DNA of 64,000 nucleotides from Rostratula benghalensis. Taxonomy: Eukaryota > Chordata > Aves > Charadriiformes > Rostratulidae. Made by a program: the position numbers and the translations under genes. This document shows, piece by piece, positions 37,830 to 48,575 of this stretch; position 1 is the first letter of the stretch, and each line of letters starts with the position of its first letter. The DNA is taken from NCBI GenBank assembly GCA_013399305.1, contig VXAI01000469.1, positions 125,531 to 189,530 on the forward strand, in the 5' to 3' direction. The notes under the pieces are model-generated. The model was not told the DNA's origin, searched no databases, and was given only the letters and a program-made list of their open reading frames with translations.

Positions 37830-38457
37830 ATGAGGAAGGTCCTGGCTGTCCCTAAGGCCAGTGACCCCTCACTCAGCACCGGAGCAGAGCTGCTGGAGGA
37901 ACACCTTCCCGCAGGACCTCTCAGGCCGCTGCCACCTTTCCTCCCCGGCCGGATGGGGCTCTCCCCTCACAGCCCTGGGAGTTCTACCGCGGGAGCCCCT
38001 CACCCCCCACGGGCCGCGGCGGGGCCCCACGCTGCCCTCCACTCCGAAGCGCTCTTCCCCGCCGCCGCGGTGACCTCCCCACCCCGAGCCCTTCCCCCGC
38101 CACACGGGCGGCCAGGGCAAGCGGAGACCTCCGGCTGGTGCTTGCCGGGGGAAGGAGGGGAAGGCTCCGCTCCGCGCCCCTTCCCCTCCAGCGGGACTCG
38201 GCCCCCAGGGCCCGGGAAACGGCCTCCCGGCTCCCCCGTCCCCAGAGCCATAATCCCGCCTCCTGCCTCCCTATTGGCTACTTCTCCCCACCCCGAGCCA
38301 CCGATTGGCTCTGCCGCCCGTCAATCAAACCTCCCCGCGGGTGGCATGGCCGCCGCTCCGTCGGGGTGCTTCCTCTGCGCCTCCCGCAGCACTTCCTGCG
38401 GGGCCGCCCTGGGTGTCCCCCGTCCCCGCACCCCCCGTCCCCGCCGCGGCCGCTCTA

Positions 38458-38668
38458 NNNNNNNNNNNNNNNNNNNNNNNNNNNNNNNNNNNNNNNNNNN
38501 NNNNNNNNNNNNNNNNNNNNNNNNNNNNNNNNNNNNNNNNNNNNNNNNNNNNNNNNNNNNNNNNNNNNNNNNNNNNNNNNNNNNNNNNNNNNNNNNNNNN
38601 NNNNNNNNNNNNNNNNNNNNNNNNNNNNNNNNNNNNNNNNNNNNNNNNNNNNNNNNNNNNNNNNNNNN
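38458..38668. other. Assembly gap (211 N)
   Basis: Run of N inside the CpG island, flanked on both sides by extreme GC. This is the usual place for short-read dropout. It probably hides part of the PEX2 core promoter or exon 1. Confidence 0.99.
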
Positions 38669-38864
38669 GGGGCGCTGCCGGGGGCCGTGCCGGGGGCTGT
38701 TGTCGCAGCCGCCACCCTCCACTGAGCCCGGCCCGGCTCCGCAGCCCGGCGGGCTCGGGGCGGGCGGGCAGGGCTGCGGGACAGGCTCTGCGGGGCTTCT
38801 CCAGTTCCCCCTTCCTGAAAACTCCTGCGTTCATGAGCCCCCTCAGGCCGGCTCCGGGCCGTGT

Positions 38865-38937
38865 GGTGAGTCCTCCCGCTGCCCTCCCACCTCCTGGGGA
38901 TGGGGTTTGCAGCTGGGCCCAGGGTGGGAGGTAAGAG
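38865..38937 (+). other. PEX2: Candidate 5' splice donors for PEX2 non-coding exon 1
   Basis: GTG|GTGAGT at 38866 and GGGAG|GTAAGA at 38931 both match the donor consensus at the 3' edge of the CpG island. A further strong donor, GTAAGT, starts at 39134. Any of them could be joined to the acceptor at 54040, directly or through an intermediate exon. The choice is unresolved without RNA data. Confidence 0.4.
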
Positions 38938-38960
38938 CAGAGCAGGGGGATGTGTGCTGG

Positions 38961-39267
38961 TAGGGGGGGGGGCGTTTTATATTTTACGCTGAATCGGGGT
39001 TTGCTGAGCGAGCGAACCATTTGTAGACCCCCAAGGGTCTTTCCTAGGAGTGCCTGCCATAGGTGAGGGCACTGCCAGCTGAAGGTGACACTGCCTCCTC
39101 TCCACCTTCTCTTCATCCAGTTTTGTCCAGCCGGTAAGTGCAAGCAGCACACCATCAGGTGGCCACAAAACTAATGTACGTTTAGGCTCAGTTTCTTACA
39201 ATGTTTCTATCTATCTAATATATAATTTTCTAATGTCATTCAGACATTAGGCTGAATAACTCACCAC
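38961..39267. other. PEX2: Start of the inferred PEX2 intron, 3' shore of the CpG island
   Basis: Contains a good GTAAGT donor at 39134 preceded by a pyrimidine tract ending in CATCCAG at 39120, which could mark an alternative first or second exon. A TATCTATCTAATATAT simple stretch lies near 39208. Confidence 0.3.
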
Positions 39268-39590
39268 AAAAAAGACATTGAGGGGCTGGAGCAGGTCCAG
39301 AGAAGGGCACTGGAGCTGGTGAGGGGTCTGGAGCACAAGTCTGGTGAGGAGAGGCTGAGGGAGCTGGGGGGGTTCAGCCTGGAGAAAAGGAGAAAAAAGG
39401 GGAGACCTGGCTCTCTCCAACTCCCTGAAAGGAGGGGGTAGCCAGGGGGGGTCGGTCTCTGCTCCCAAGGAACAGGCCATGGGACAAGAGGAAACAGCCT
39501 CAGGTTGTGCCAGGGGAGGTTTAGGTGTACTTCTGGTGTCATCTTTCACCTGTCAGTGGGAGGAAAGTGTTCCCTGAGGTCAAAGATGAA
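39268..39590 (+). mobile_element. CR1 LINE fragment
   Basis: AAAGACATTGAGGGGCTGGA, GGTCCAGAGAAGGGCACTGG, GGTCTGGAGCACAAGTCTGG, CTGAAAGGAGGGGGTAGCCA and GGTCTCTGCTCCCAAGGAAC. Its 3' end is rearranged after GGGGAGGTTTAGGTG. It lies in the inferred PEX2 intron. Confidence 0.93.
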
Positions 39591-42554
39591 GCAGGGCCAG
39601 TTTGTAATAAAGTCTGATTCCAAAATATATTCCAAGCCATTTGCTTGACTTTACTGGAAGTTAGTGAATTCTTGTCTAAGTGCTTTGGAGCTGTTATTAA
39701 CACACAGGTCCACAGCAATTGCTGCTGAAGTTTTCACTTTAATACCACCTTTTATTCTTTATGAAGATGAGTTTTATCAGTGCTGTCTTCTACAGGCTTG
39801 TTTTCCTTCACGCTTCAGTTTCTACTCCTCAGCAGTTTGTTTGTCCCTTCCTGGATGTCCCTTGTCACTAATGACTGTGATGAAGTGATTAGTGGGAAAA
39901 GAGCTGAAGGTGTCCTTGCTGGGACATAAATTAAAGCAGCAAATAAACTATTAAAAAGAGTAACGATTCGCACCTCTGAATTACTATTGTTTTTAACTTG
40001 TTTATACTCTGTGAGGTCACCTGTTTCAGTGACTTGCTCTGGAGGTAGAAGGATAACTTCACACTTAGAAGATGTACAAGTGAACTCATTAAAAAGGCTT
40101 TATTCTTTTTTTTTTTTTTTTTGGTAGAATAGACCAGTAGGGCACGTAATCAAGTGCATTGGAGGGATTTGACACATCTTAATTCTTCTGGAATTTACTG
40201 TGGAAATAGATGATCCTATCAGTATTGGAACACCTACTTTTTTGGAGGTAAAAAGAAGTTTTTCTGAGAGAGTAGCTCAGCCCCTGTGTCTGCAGTGATA
40301 CGTGGTAAGGACAGCGCTGTGCGGGAGCGATTACGCCATGAATCGGCCAGCTCAAACTCTTTTTGGTTTTCTGTTACAAAAATAAAAAAAATCCTTCCAG
40401 TATTTTGCTATCCTTACACCACAGTAATGTTTTGGAAATAATTTGTCTTATTTTGGGCAAATCAGGTGTTACTTTTATTGCTAAAAATTGCCCAATGCTT
40501 GTGTCTTTCTGCACAAATGTATTCGTCAGAAAGCAGCGTTAATTTTTGTTTTTTATAAAAATATTAAGATTTTTATACCATATGCATTTATCATGATGCT
40601 TATAGCGTTCTCTAGATTGTTAGGTGATTGATAAAGTCAGTGAATTGGGAAGTGGAACACATTTAAAGCTGTTGTCTGTGAGGGTTTTGCAAGGCCCTTA
40701 CATTTACATCCTCTTCCTTGGCCACCGCTCTGGGATGTGTCAGGGGAGGCTGAAAGAGGTGGGCTCTTTGGGTATTTTTGGAAGTAACAATTTAGATGTT
40801 TTGATTTCTTCTAAAAAGCCAATGTTATGTATGTCTATTTGCAGTTTTTAAAGTAAAAATTGAGTACTGAGTGTGGAGCATAAGGAAATTGCAATGATCT
40901 GGGGCCATGGTGGCTGAAATCACTCTTTGCTGAGAGTTTTGCCTCTGTTGGTGACACCTTTTGACTTCTAGGCCTGCCTTGGTGCAAACTTGTGGGGGTT
41001 TTATTTGATGAGATCGTCCTTTTCGCCACATGAAGAAAGTCAGTTCTCCTTAAAGCTCTAGTGGAACTTACAATATTGATATAATTGATTAAATAATTGA
41101 GATTAGACATCTCTCTGTGTGAGTGGCAGAGTATGTTTTATTTATGTGAGAATCATTGAAAACTGTAACATAATAGTGGGGAGCTTACATGGATCTGACC
41201 CAGCTCGTGCTGAAGTCTCTCATGGTTACCCATAGAACTCTTAGGACAGCAGTGCAAGTATGTAAAATATCCTCAGAACCTGTTTTTTTAAAAGTGTAAG
41301 TTGTAGGTAATGGGCCTTTGGACACATCGTGGATCCACCCCCTGACTGCAGGGGCAGCTGGAGTGGTGTGTCCTGGTTCACGTTGGCAGGTTATTAAGGA
41401 TGAAGGTAGATAATATGGAACGTCTGTTCTGTGCAAGGAGGGTGTTTAGACTTGTTAGAGAGGTTTCTTGTTTGTTTGAGAGCTGTGTGTGTTTGCCTTC
41501 TCTTAGATTCTTCTATTATTCCCCCACCCCGAGCAGCTGGTGACTCACAGAAGGGGTTTGGTACTCACTGTGATTCAGGACATGTAGGAAGCACAGGTTC
41601 TTGTGATGGGCTAAATAAAACTCAATTAAAACTTGCCAACAGGTGTTGATTGTGTGTGAAGGCTTCATTAGATCCTTCACAGAAGAGCATGGCAAAGGTA
41701 ATTTCTATACTCTGATGGGTTCTGTTACTCAGCCCAGACCTCCACTGGTGCTTTGACATCAAATGCTGTGGGGCAAGTCAAGATGGATGTTTGATCTTCT
41801 CCTGTGGTTAATCTTTTACAGACTTTGAAAGTGGCAGTTCTGCAAGTTAAAAAAGGCTTCTACCCAGAGAGTCTTTGGGAAAGAGGGAAGGAAGCAAGTT
41901 GATGGCTCTGTACTCTCAATTCCAAAACCCACGTTGTAAAATAGATGACTCTTCTGGATGTAAATGATGAAGGGGTAGGGAGTGCTGTCTGAATCCTGAA
42001 TTAGCATGTATCTGGGTAGAGCAATGAAGCACACAATCTTTCAGAAAAAAAAATGGTAATGTCATCTTTATAATGGGAGAGAGTGAGAATGTCTTACCTT
42101 CTCTTTGTTTTGTTGTTTGAAACATCAGAAAGTAATTTCACAGCTCTGAGGTTCAGAGAGAGTAGGGGCAAAGCTGAAGAGATGTCTGAGGGAGAACTGG
42201 TGGTAAATTAAACACTAGACCAATCAGTCAACAATCTGAGGTTATAATGCAGGTACCTTATTACCAATGTAATTTATTGCTATATCAGTTATAATAACCT
42301 ACACTTTAAAAAAATAAAATAAAATGAAACATCCCGCAGCACTGTTGGACTTGTAATTTCTATGTTCAGTGAGAACAGAAATCAAGAAGATCTTAAAAAA
42401 CCAAAAGAAATGTGTCCAGGTAATGCTGGCTTTAAAACTGTTAAGTTTTAGGCATAAATACCTCTTCATTAAACTGGCTTGTAAGCACAGTTTGCTGTAT
42501 TAAAAAGAAGGAAGCTAAGATGATAATAAGAAGAAATAAGCAGGAATAAGTGAG
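39591..42554. other. PEX2: PEX2 intron, unique sequence
   Basis: T run at 40108-40122. A CAGGGGAGGCTGAAAGAGGT string near 40741 is only weakly CR1-like. Nothing else identified. Confidence 0.4.
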
Positions 42555-43615
42555 GGCAATGTCTGGCTTGGTAGACAAGGGGTTGGCAGCAGATGCTGTT
42601 TCAGTAGGGCTTGCACCACTGTCTCCTGTGCTGCCCTAGAGGAGCTGCTGGACTGTGGAAGGGGTGAGCAGGCAGTGAGGTCACTACAAAACTTGCTGAG
42701 AAATGGGGCCCAGGGGACAGTGAGCAGTGGTGCAAAGCCCAGTTGGAGCCTAGTAACTAGGGGTGTACCCCAGGGGTCAGTACCCTGTCCAGTCCCACTT
42801 AACATCCTCCTTAACCATCTGCATGACCTGGTGACACCTAGGAGGAGTAACTGGGAAGTCAGAGGGTGATGCTGCCATCCAGAGGCACCTCGACAGGCTG
42901 GAGAAATAGGGTGACAGAAGCCTCGTGGAGTTCAAGAAGGGACAGTGCAAAGTCCTTCACCTAGGGAGGGTCAGCACCATGCCCTGGTGTCTGCTGGGTG
43001 GCCACCGTCTGGAAAGGGACTTTGGAGAAATGGACCTGTGGGTTCTGGTGGACATCAAGTTCAGCATGAGCCAGCAATGTGCCCTTGTGGCACCTTGGGA
43101 CACGTTAGGAGGAGCGTTGCCAGCAGGTCAAGGGAGGTGATTGAGGGTCCTCTCACTCCTCTTGGCGGTGGTGGGGCTGCCTCTGAAGTATGGTGGCAGT
43201 TCTGGACTCCCCAGTATGGGTGAGGCCTGGAAATACTGGAGAGCCCAACAGAGGGCTGCAAAGTTGATGAAGGAGCTGGAGATGACTCCAGTGAGGACAG
43301 GCTGAGAGAGCTGGGGCTGCTCAGGCTGGAGAAGGCTGCAGGGGAGACCTTGTTAAGGTATCTAAATACCTGCAGGGAGGTGCAAAGAGTCGGGCTCTTT
43401 CCAGTGGTGCTGGTGAGAGCACAAGGGGCAGTGGGCACACACTGAAATGCTGGAAGCTCTGAGCACCAGGAAACTCTTTGTGGCTGTGAAGGTGACCTGG
43501 CTGTGGCACAGGTTGCCCAAAGAGGTGTTGAGTCTCCCTCCCTGGAGATACTGAAAAGGTCTCTGGTCATGGGGCTGAGCAATGGGTTCCAGCTGGCCCT
43601 TCTTGAGCACGTGAG
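42555..43615 (+). mobile_element. CR1 LINE, longest copy, with reverse-transcriptase remnants
   Basis: About 1.06 kb, the longest CR1 in the window. Near 42750-42775 it encodes GVPQGSV, the conserved LINE reverse-transcriptase motif, followed by a decayed ILLNHLHDL-type stretch. Then come the ORF2 tail (GGACAGTGCAAAGTCCTTCA, CATGAGCCAGCAATGTGCCC) and the 3' region (GGAGATACTGAAAAGGTCTC). Frames are broken by stops and indels, so it is inactive. A 240-codon open frame on the opposite strand (43061-43783) is an antisense shadow. Confidence 0.92.
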
Positions 43616-44162
43616 GACAAGCTGGAAATACAAATATTTGCCCCTGTTAGGACATTTAGAAAAATAAAAAGGGAGGGGGTAACAGCTCTGAAGTTTTCTC
43701 CCCTCTCCTCTCTTCTCTTTTCTTTTCCCTTGGCTTGCAGTAGATCCACAACCAGGATTTGGCAGCCACCAGTGGACTTTCACAGATGTACTTTAGGAAA
43801 TTTGGAGCAGGGAAGGGCTCCCTACTTCTCTAGAATGACTGCAAAGAAAAGAGCCAGCAAGCTTTGGGAGGCAGATTTTTCTTTAAATTGCTAGCATTCT
43901 ATAAATACTGTAAAGTGGCTATTGATCCTTCACATCATAAGTACACTCAACGCTCTACAAATATATTAGCCTTATACATATGTTTAGTATATGCTAAGCT
44001 GAACAGCACATGAGATAAAACCTAGGAAAAGGATGTATTTGCACTTGTGTGCAATGTGTGAAGTTAGAAGGTGATCATTTTGGCAATTAAAGTCAGTACC
44101 CCAATACAGATTTCTCCCTGGCAAGGTCTGCCTTCCAAATGTTCCCTTTCCAGGAGCAGCCT
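43616..44162. other. PEX2: PEX2 intron, unique sequence
   Basis: Short CT-rich stretch at 43698-43730. Nothing else identified. Confidence 0.4.
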
Positions 44163-44272
44163 GTGAATTCCCACAATTATTTAGGTGAATTCCCACAATT
44201 ATTTAGGTGAATTCCCACAATTATTTAGGTGAATTCCCACAATTATTTAGGTGAATTCCCACAATTATTTAG
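44163..44272. repeat. Five perfect tandem copies of a 22-bp unit
   Basis: Units start at 44163, 44185, 44207, 44229 and 44251 and are identical (GTGAATTCCCACAATTATTT plus AG). Perfect identity suggests recent expansion and probable length polymorphism. There are no spacers, so it is not a CRISPR array. Confidence 0.98.
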
Positions 44273-47200
44273 GGCGTGCAGAGAGCGAATTTAAATTTCC
44301 AGCCTCAATGGTGGCTCAAGTTGGGTACAGCTAGAGATGGGGCTAGACCCAAACGGACTGTATCACTCTCGTGGCTAATGGTGACAGCCCCTGCATCTCT
44401 TGGGCTGCAGCAGGTTACTGCAGGATGTGTCTTCAGGCAGGCTGCCTGTGGGGTTTGGGGGGGTTTTGTTGATATGGGGGGGAGGGAGGTGGTTGGACAG
44501 GTTTGGGTGGTTTTCCTTTTGAGACCTAATAGACCATCCCCTTTTCCACCTAGACCAGCAAAGGGAGGGTGAGGAAGGGTGTGATGCTACAACTCTCATT
44601 TTGACTGCTACGCTCTCAATGCCTCCTGCTCCACAGCACTCCCTCTGCTCTTCCAGTGGTAAAGTTAAAAGCAGCAAAGAAGAAAAAAAAGCAAAAAAAA
44701 GAAATAAAAGAATTTTAAAAAGGGTGTGTTCTGCTAAAAAGCTGGGGGCTTCCGAGTCAGAAAGAGAAGGCAGCAGGGTCCCTGTCCTGCAGCTGCTCAG
44801 ATGAGGTGAAGGGTTCCTGACCTACAGCTACAGGCAGTGCCAGTTCACATCTGAGCATCACAAGGATCCTCCAGAGCAGGAGAACAGAACAGATGCAGTC
44901 ACTTTGTAATGAGCCTTGCTCCGAGGTGGCAATGGGGTTGGTTTTTTTTTTGATTTGGAGGTGGAATGCAAGAAATTTGGAAGTCTGAGATTGTTTCAGA
45001 CTGTTTCCAAAGGGAAACTAAATGCAGATTTCTTTCAGATCAAGAAAGGGTAAAAATTAAGATAAATAAAAAACTTTGAGATGGCAGAGGAAGAAGACAA
45101 ATAGGTAATACTGAAGAGTGAAGAATTATGGCAGTGGTGCAGCTCTTGATTCAAGGTTGACTGTGACCAGGCCTGGACACTCCTTTCCCTGCAGGAGAGG
45201 ACCTGGGTTTTGGCCTTTAGAAGTGAGTTAAATCACTCCTAATACTGTGTTTGTATCAGTAGCTGCCTGGGAACAGCCTCTCTAAAAACTCTGCCACTGC
45301 TTATCTCCACTGCCTTTGTTTTCACCACTAATGGCAGTGAGGATGGCAAGGGAATAATCCAAATGTAAATTCTAAGAGAACTTGAAAAATACATTCAAAA
45401 GTAATGTTATTAATTCTATGAGCAGAGGAGCTGACAGAAGGTGTCACTGGAGTGGGTGGTGAGGAGAAAGGAACTTTTCCTGGAAAGAAAGTTCATACTG
45501 GGCGGTGAGGCTGTGGGGCAGAACGGAATCACCAAGGGGAGCTCACGCTGGAATTGCAGAGGGAGTGCAGGAGCTGTGGCTGTGCACAGCTCGGGCTGCC
45601 CGGTGAGGAGGTGATCACCCTCTGCTACCCCATTCCCTGCAATACCTGTGTGCAACCCTGCTGGTGGATTTTGAAATGCTAATGAAGTTCGAGGGCTGCA
45701 GAGAGAGTGGTGAGAGCCTATCAGTCTGCCGTCCTGTGCTTAAAGTTACCCTAATTCCCACGTGATAAAACTGTGAGGATTTGGGGACACCGAGCACATC
45801 TGATTTTCCCAGCATCCCTGTTAGTCACTCTGTCTGTGTGTGCCAGACATTTCAAAGTACAATCCCATGGGAAAGGTGGGTATGGGAGGAACTGCAGAGT
45901 GGTGCTATCGTAGAGAGTAGCCTCTCGCCTCCAGGTCTGCACGAGCCCCACCGCTGACTTCTGCAAGTAACTCTTTGTCTCTTTTTGGTGCTTGAAAGAC
46001 AAAAAAAGTTTCATTATTGGTATTTCCAGTGTTGTGGTGTTACCCTTGTACGCTGGACATGTTGGGTGTGAAGCCCAGTTCTTCTGGTCGACTGAAAAGC
46101 CTGGGTTTCTGGCTGCTGGTGGCGGGTGGAAGAGTGGGCTGCAGTGATTCAAAGGCAGCCGGTTTCAGAGCTGCTTCCTTTTCCTGGCCCTGGTGCTCTC
46201 CTCACTGCTACTGTGTGCTTCTTACCTGGGCTGTGCTCGCCTGTTTGTGTACCAAATCTGCAACAACAACAACATAAACAGGTTTGTTTTCTGCTGGTCT
46301 AATACTCAGGGACAATACTCAGGGGGGTCAGATGAGAGCTGGTGCTGGTCTGTAAGGAAAGGTGGCCCCCACAGCTGAAGGGAGATGGGATGGAGTGACT
46401 GTAGCTGTCAGAAATGGCATCGGCATGAGACGTGTATGTCAGGTTTGTTCTCCTTCCACTGGCTGAGAGTTCTTGCTTATGATGAGATCCGTTTATTCCT
46501 GAGGTTTGCCATCTAGTACAAGCTAAAACTGGCAGGGACCAGCCTTGTCACTGTCACTGATGTGGGGCCTTCCTGGCTCTAACGTTTCCTAAATACATCC
46601 AGTCTGTAACAACATTGGTTTTACCTACAGCCCTCCCTTTGGTACACGTGGGGACAGAGGTCAACGATGAGTTAGCTCTGCATTTCGGACAGGTTTTACC
46701 TTTCTCACCTCATAAGCACTTCTAATCAAAGGTTAAGGGACGTTCTGTTCCTGCAGTAGTACTTGGATCAGCATTGTTACACTTGCATATCACTGAATAT
46801 TCGTGACCGTGCCGTGGGTATGCACATGGGTGTGAAAAGGAAGAAAGGTGGAATAAAATCTGGGCAGTGACTGTGTCTCATAAGTGATGAGCCCGAGGTG
46901 TGCAGTGCAAAGTTTCAGGGTTCTGGCTTCTGTGGTGTAGGACAGGCATTGCACCCCTTCCACAGGAATCCCCAAATTCCCCAAATCCACCCCTTCCCCT
47001 TCATCCCACCATCCCGTACCTCTCTGGTGAGCCATTCCTATGGATCAGGGGGATAGGAGCAAACTGGAGACACAGAGCTGGGAAATGGGAATTTCAGTGG
47101 CAGGACTGGTTTTTAAGGTAGTTTGGAATGGAAGGAAGGGAAGGGAGGCCATGGAAAAGATGCATAAAATCAGGATTGCCTCTGTGCCTGACCTGTGTGA

Positions 47201-48204
47201 GGTAGGGTGCCCTTGCAGCCGTGAGCAACTCGTGAGGAGTTGTGGCTGTAACTGCCCACTGTGTGCTCACAACCACACGTTCCTGGTCTGTCTGTGGACT
47301 GTTCCGAATGGGAGCTGCGTCACCAGGCACCAGTTCACCTGCTTTACACAGGGGGTGGCACATCTACTGAGCTCTGCATCCTCACCATTACACACACAGT
47401 GCAGTGTCACTTCTAGCTGACCACTTTTGGACCAGAACCTCCTGTCCTCATCATGGCCAAAGTCTCTTCACACACAGGGCTCTCCCTGCCATCTGCTGAT
47501 GGGGTCATCAGCAGCTGAGACCTGGTTTGTAACAGAAGGGGTCCTTGTCCTTCCTGTGCTCTGACACCTCTTGATGCTAACTTAGTCAGAGATATTGTCC
47601 CTACCTTCCAAGGGGCTCTTCCTTCCTGGTTACCCATCACCTCAGGAATGCTGGTAAACTGTTCCAGCCAAACCTTCCTCCCTTCAGATCCAGCAGTAGA
47701 TGCAGGGTTCTCCTCCAGAGATTTCCCATTGCCTGGTTCTGCAGAAGCAGAGTCAATATTGCCCATTAGGTCTATATTTTGACTCTTGGTCTTCGTGTGG
47801 AAGGGTTTTGTTGAACCGTGCTTTCTGGAAAGCCTCAAGTTACAAGGCAGGATTGTGTTGTTAAGCTTTTGGGTTCTTTATTGCTGATGGAGTTGAAAGG
47901 AAGAGGCACACTTTGTACAGCAGAGAAGGGGATTGATGAGCAGAATTGATGCATACTGCTAGAGACGTTTGTGATTTGACACACTAAGGAGAGGGGGGGC
48001 AAAAAAGGAAATAAGGTGGGGAAAAAAGGGGCATGGGCTATGGGATCACAGTGATTAACCTGTGACTTGTTACCTGCTTCCTGTTTATTCTAATAAACAA
48101 AAATTAGGGCCATATCCAAACTATCTATGGCTTTCATCTACGGGGGATACAAGTGCAATTTCATTTTTGTAGCCTTAAACTTCACATAAATTTGGACTTG
48201 GATC
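44273..48204. other. PEX2: PEX2 intron, unique sequence
   Basis: Only small simple repeats are seen: G-rich at 44456-44490, A-rich at 44681-44702, (CAA)n at 46260-46272, and CAATACTCAGGG-type duplication at 46300-46325. No exon supported. Confidence 0.4.
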
Positions 48205-48575
48205 TTTTGAGTCTGGAGAAGAGAAGGCTGAGGGGGGATCTGATCAACCCCTGGAAATACTTCAAGGGGGGGTGTCAGGAGGATGGGCCCAGCCTTTTTT
48301 CAGTGGTGCCCAGGGACAGGACAGGAGGGAATGGGCACAAACTGGAACACAAGAAGTTCCATCTCAACACGAGGAGGAACTTGTTCACTGTGAGGGTGGC
48401 AGAGCCCTGGCAGAGGCTGCCCAGAGGTGGTGGAGTCTCCTTCTCTGGAGACATTCAAACCCCTCCTGGACACCTTCCTGTGCAACCTGCCCTAGGAGGA
48501 CCTGCTCTGGCAGGAGAGTTGGACAGGATGATGTCCAGAGGTCCTTTCCAACCCCAGAGCATTCTGTGATTAAAA
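48205..48575 (+). mobile_element. CR1 LINE 3' region, well preserved
   Basis: GAGTCTGGAGAAGAGAAGGC, GGGATCTGATCAACCCCTGG, AACACGAGGAGGAACTTGTT and TGGACACCTTCCTGTGCAAC to CCTTTCCAACCCCAGAGCATTCTGTGATT. A small insertion (CCTGCCCTAGGAGGACCTGC) near the 3' end recurs in the copy at 59455. Confidence 0.96.

Larger units (their letters stand above)
37830..38960 (+). promoter_or_regulatory. PEX2: CpG island, probable PEX2 promoter and first non-coding exon
   Basis: About 1.1 kb of very GC-rich, CpG-dense DNA stands out from AT-rich flanks and contains an assembly gap (38458-38668). Two inverted CCAAT boxes (ATTGG at 38273-38277 and 38304-38308) lie 31 bp apart, about three helical turns, a spacing common for NF-Y in housekeeping promoters. 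ETS-like CTTCCT sites occur near 38370 and 38392. There is no TATA box. Candidate splice donors follow at 38866 (GTGAGT) and 38931 (GTAAGA). It is the only strong CpG island between here and the PEX2 coding exon, 15 kb downstream on the same strand. Which bases form exon 1, and whether the promoter also fires on the minus strand, cannot be told. Long open frames crossing it are artefacts of GC richness and N runs. Confidence 0.65.

Noticed and set aside
37830..39155. Long open frames on both strands across the CpG island
   Set aside because: They read through 211 N and are favoured by GC-rich, stop-poor composition; the peptides are Pro/Arg/Ala/Gly low-complexity.
40735..40765. CR1-like CAGGGGAGGCTGAAAGAGGT
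   Set aside because: Too short and isolated to separate from chance.
43061..43783. 240-codon minus-strand frame
   Set aside because: Antisense shadow of the CR1 copy at 42555-43615.
44163..44272. CRISPR-like direct repeats
   Set aside because: Units are contiguous without spacers, and the DNA is vertebrate; ordinary minisatellite.
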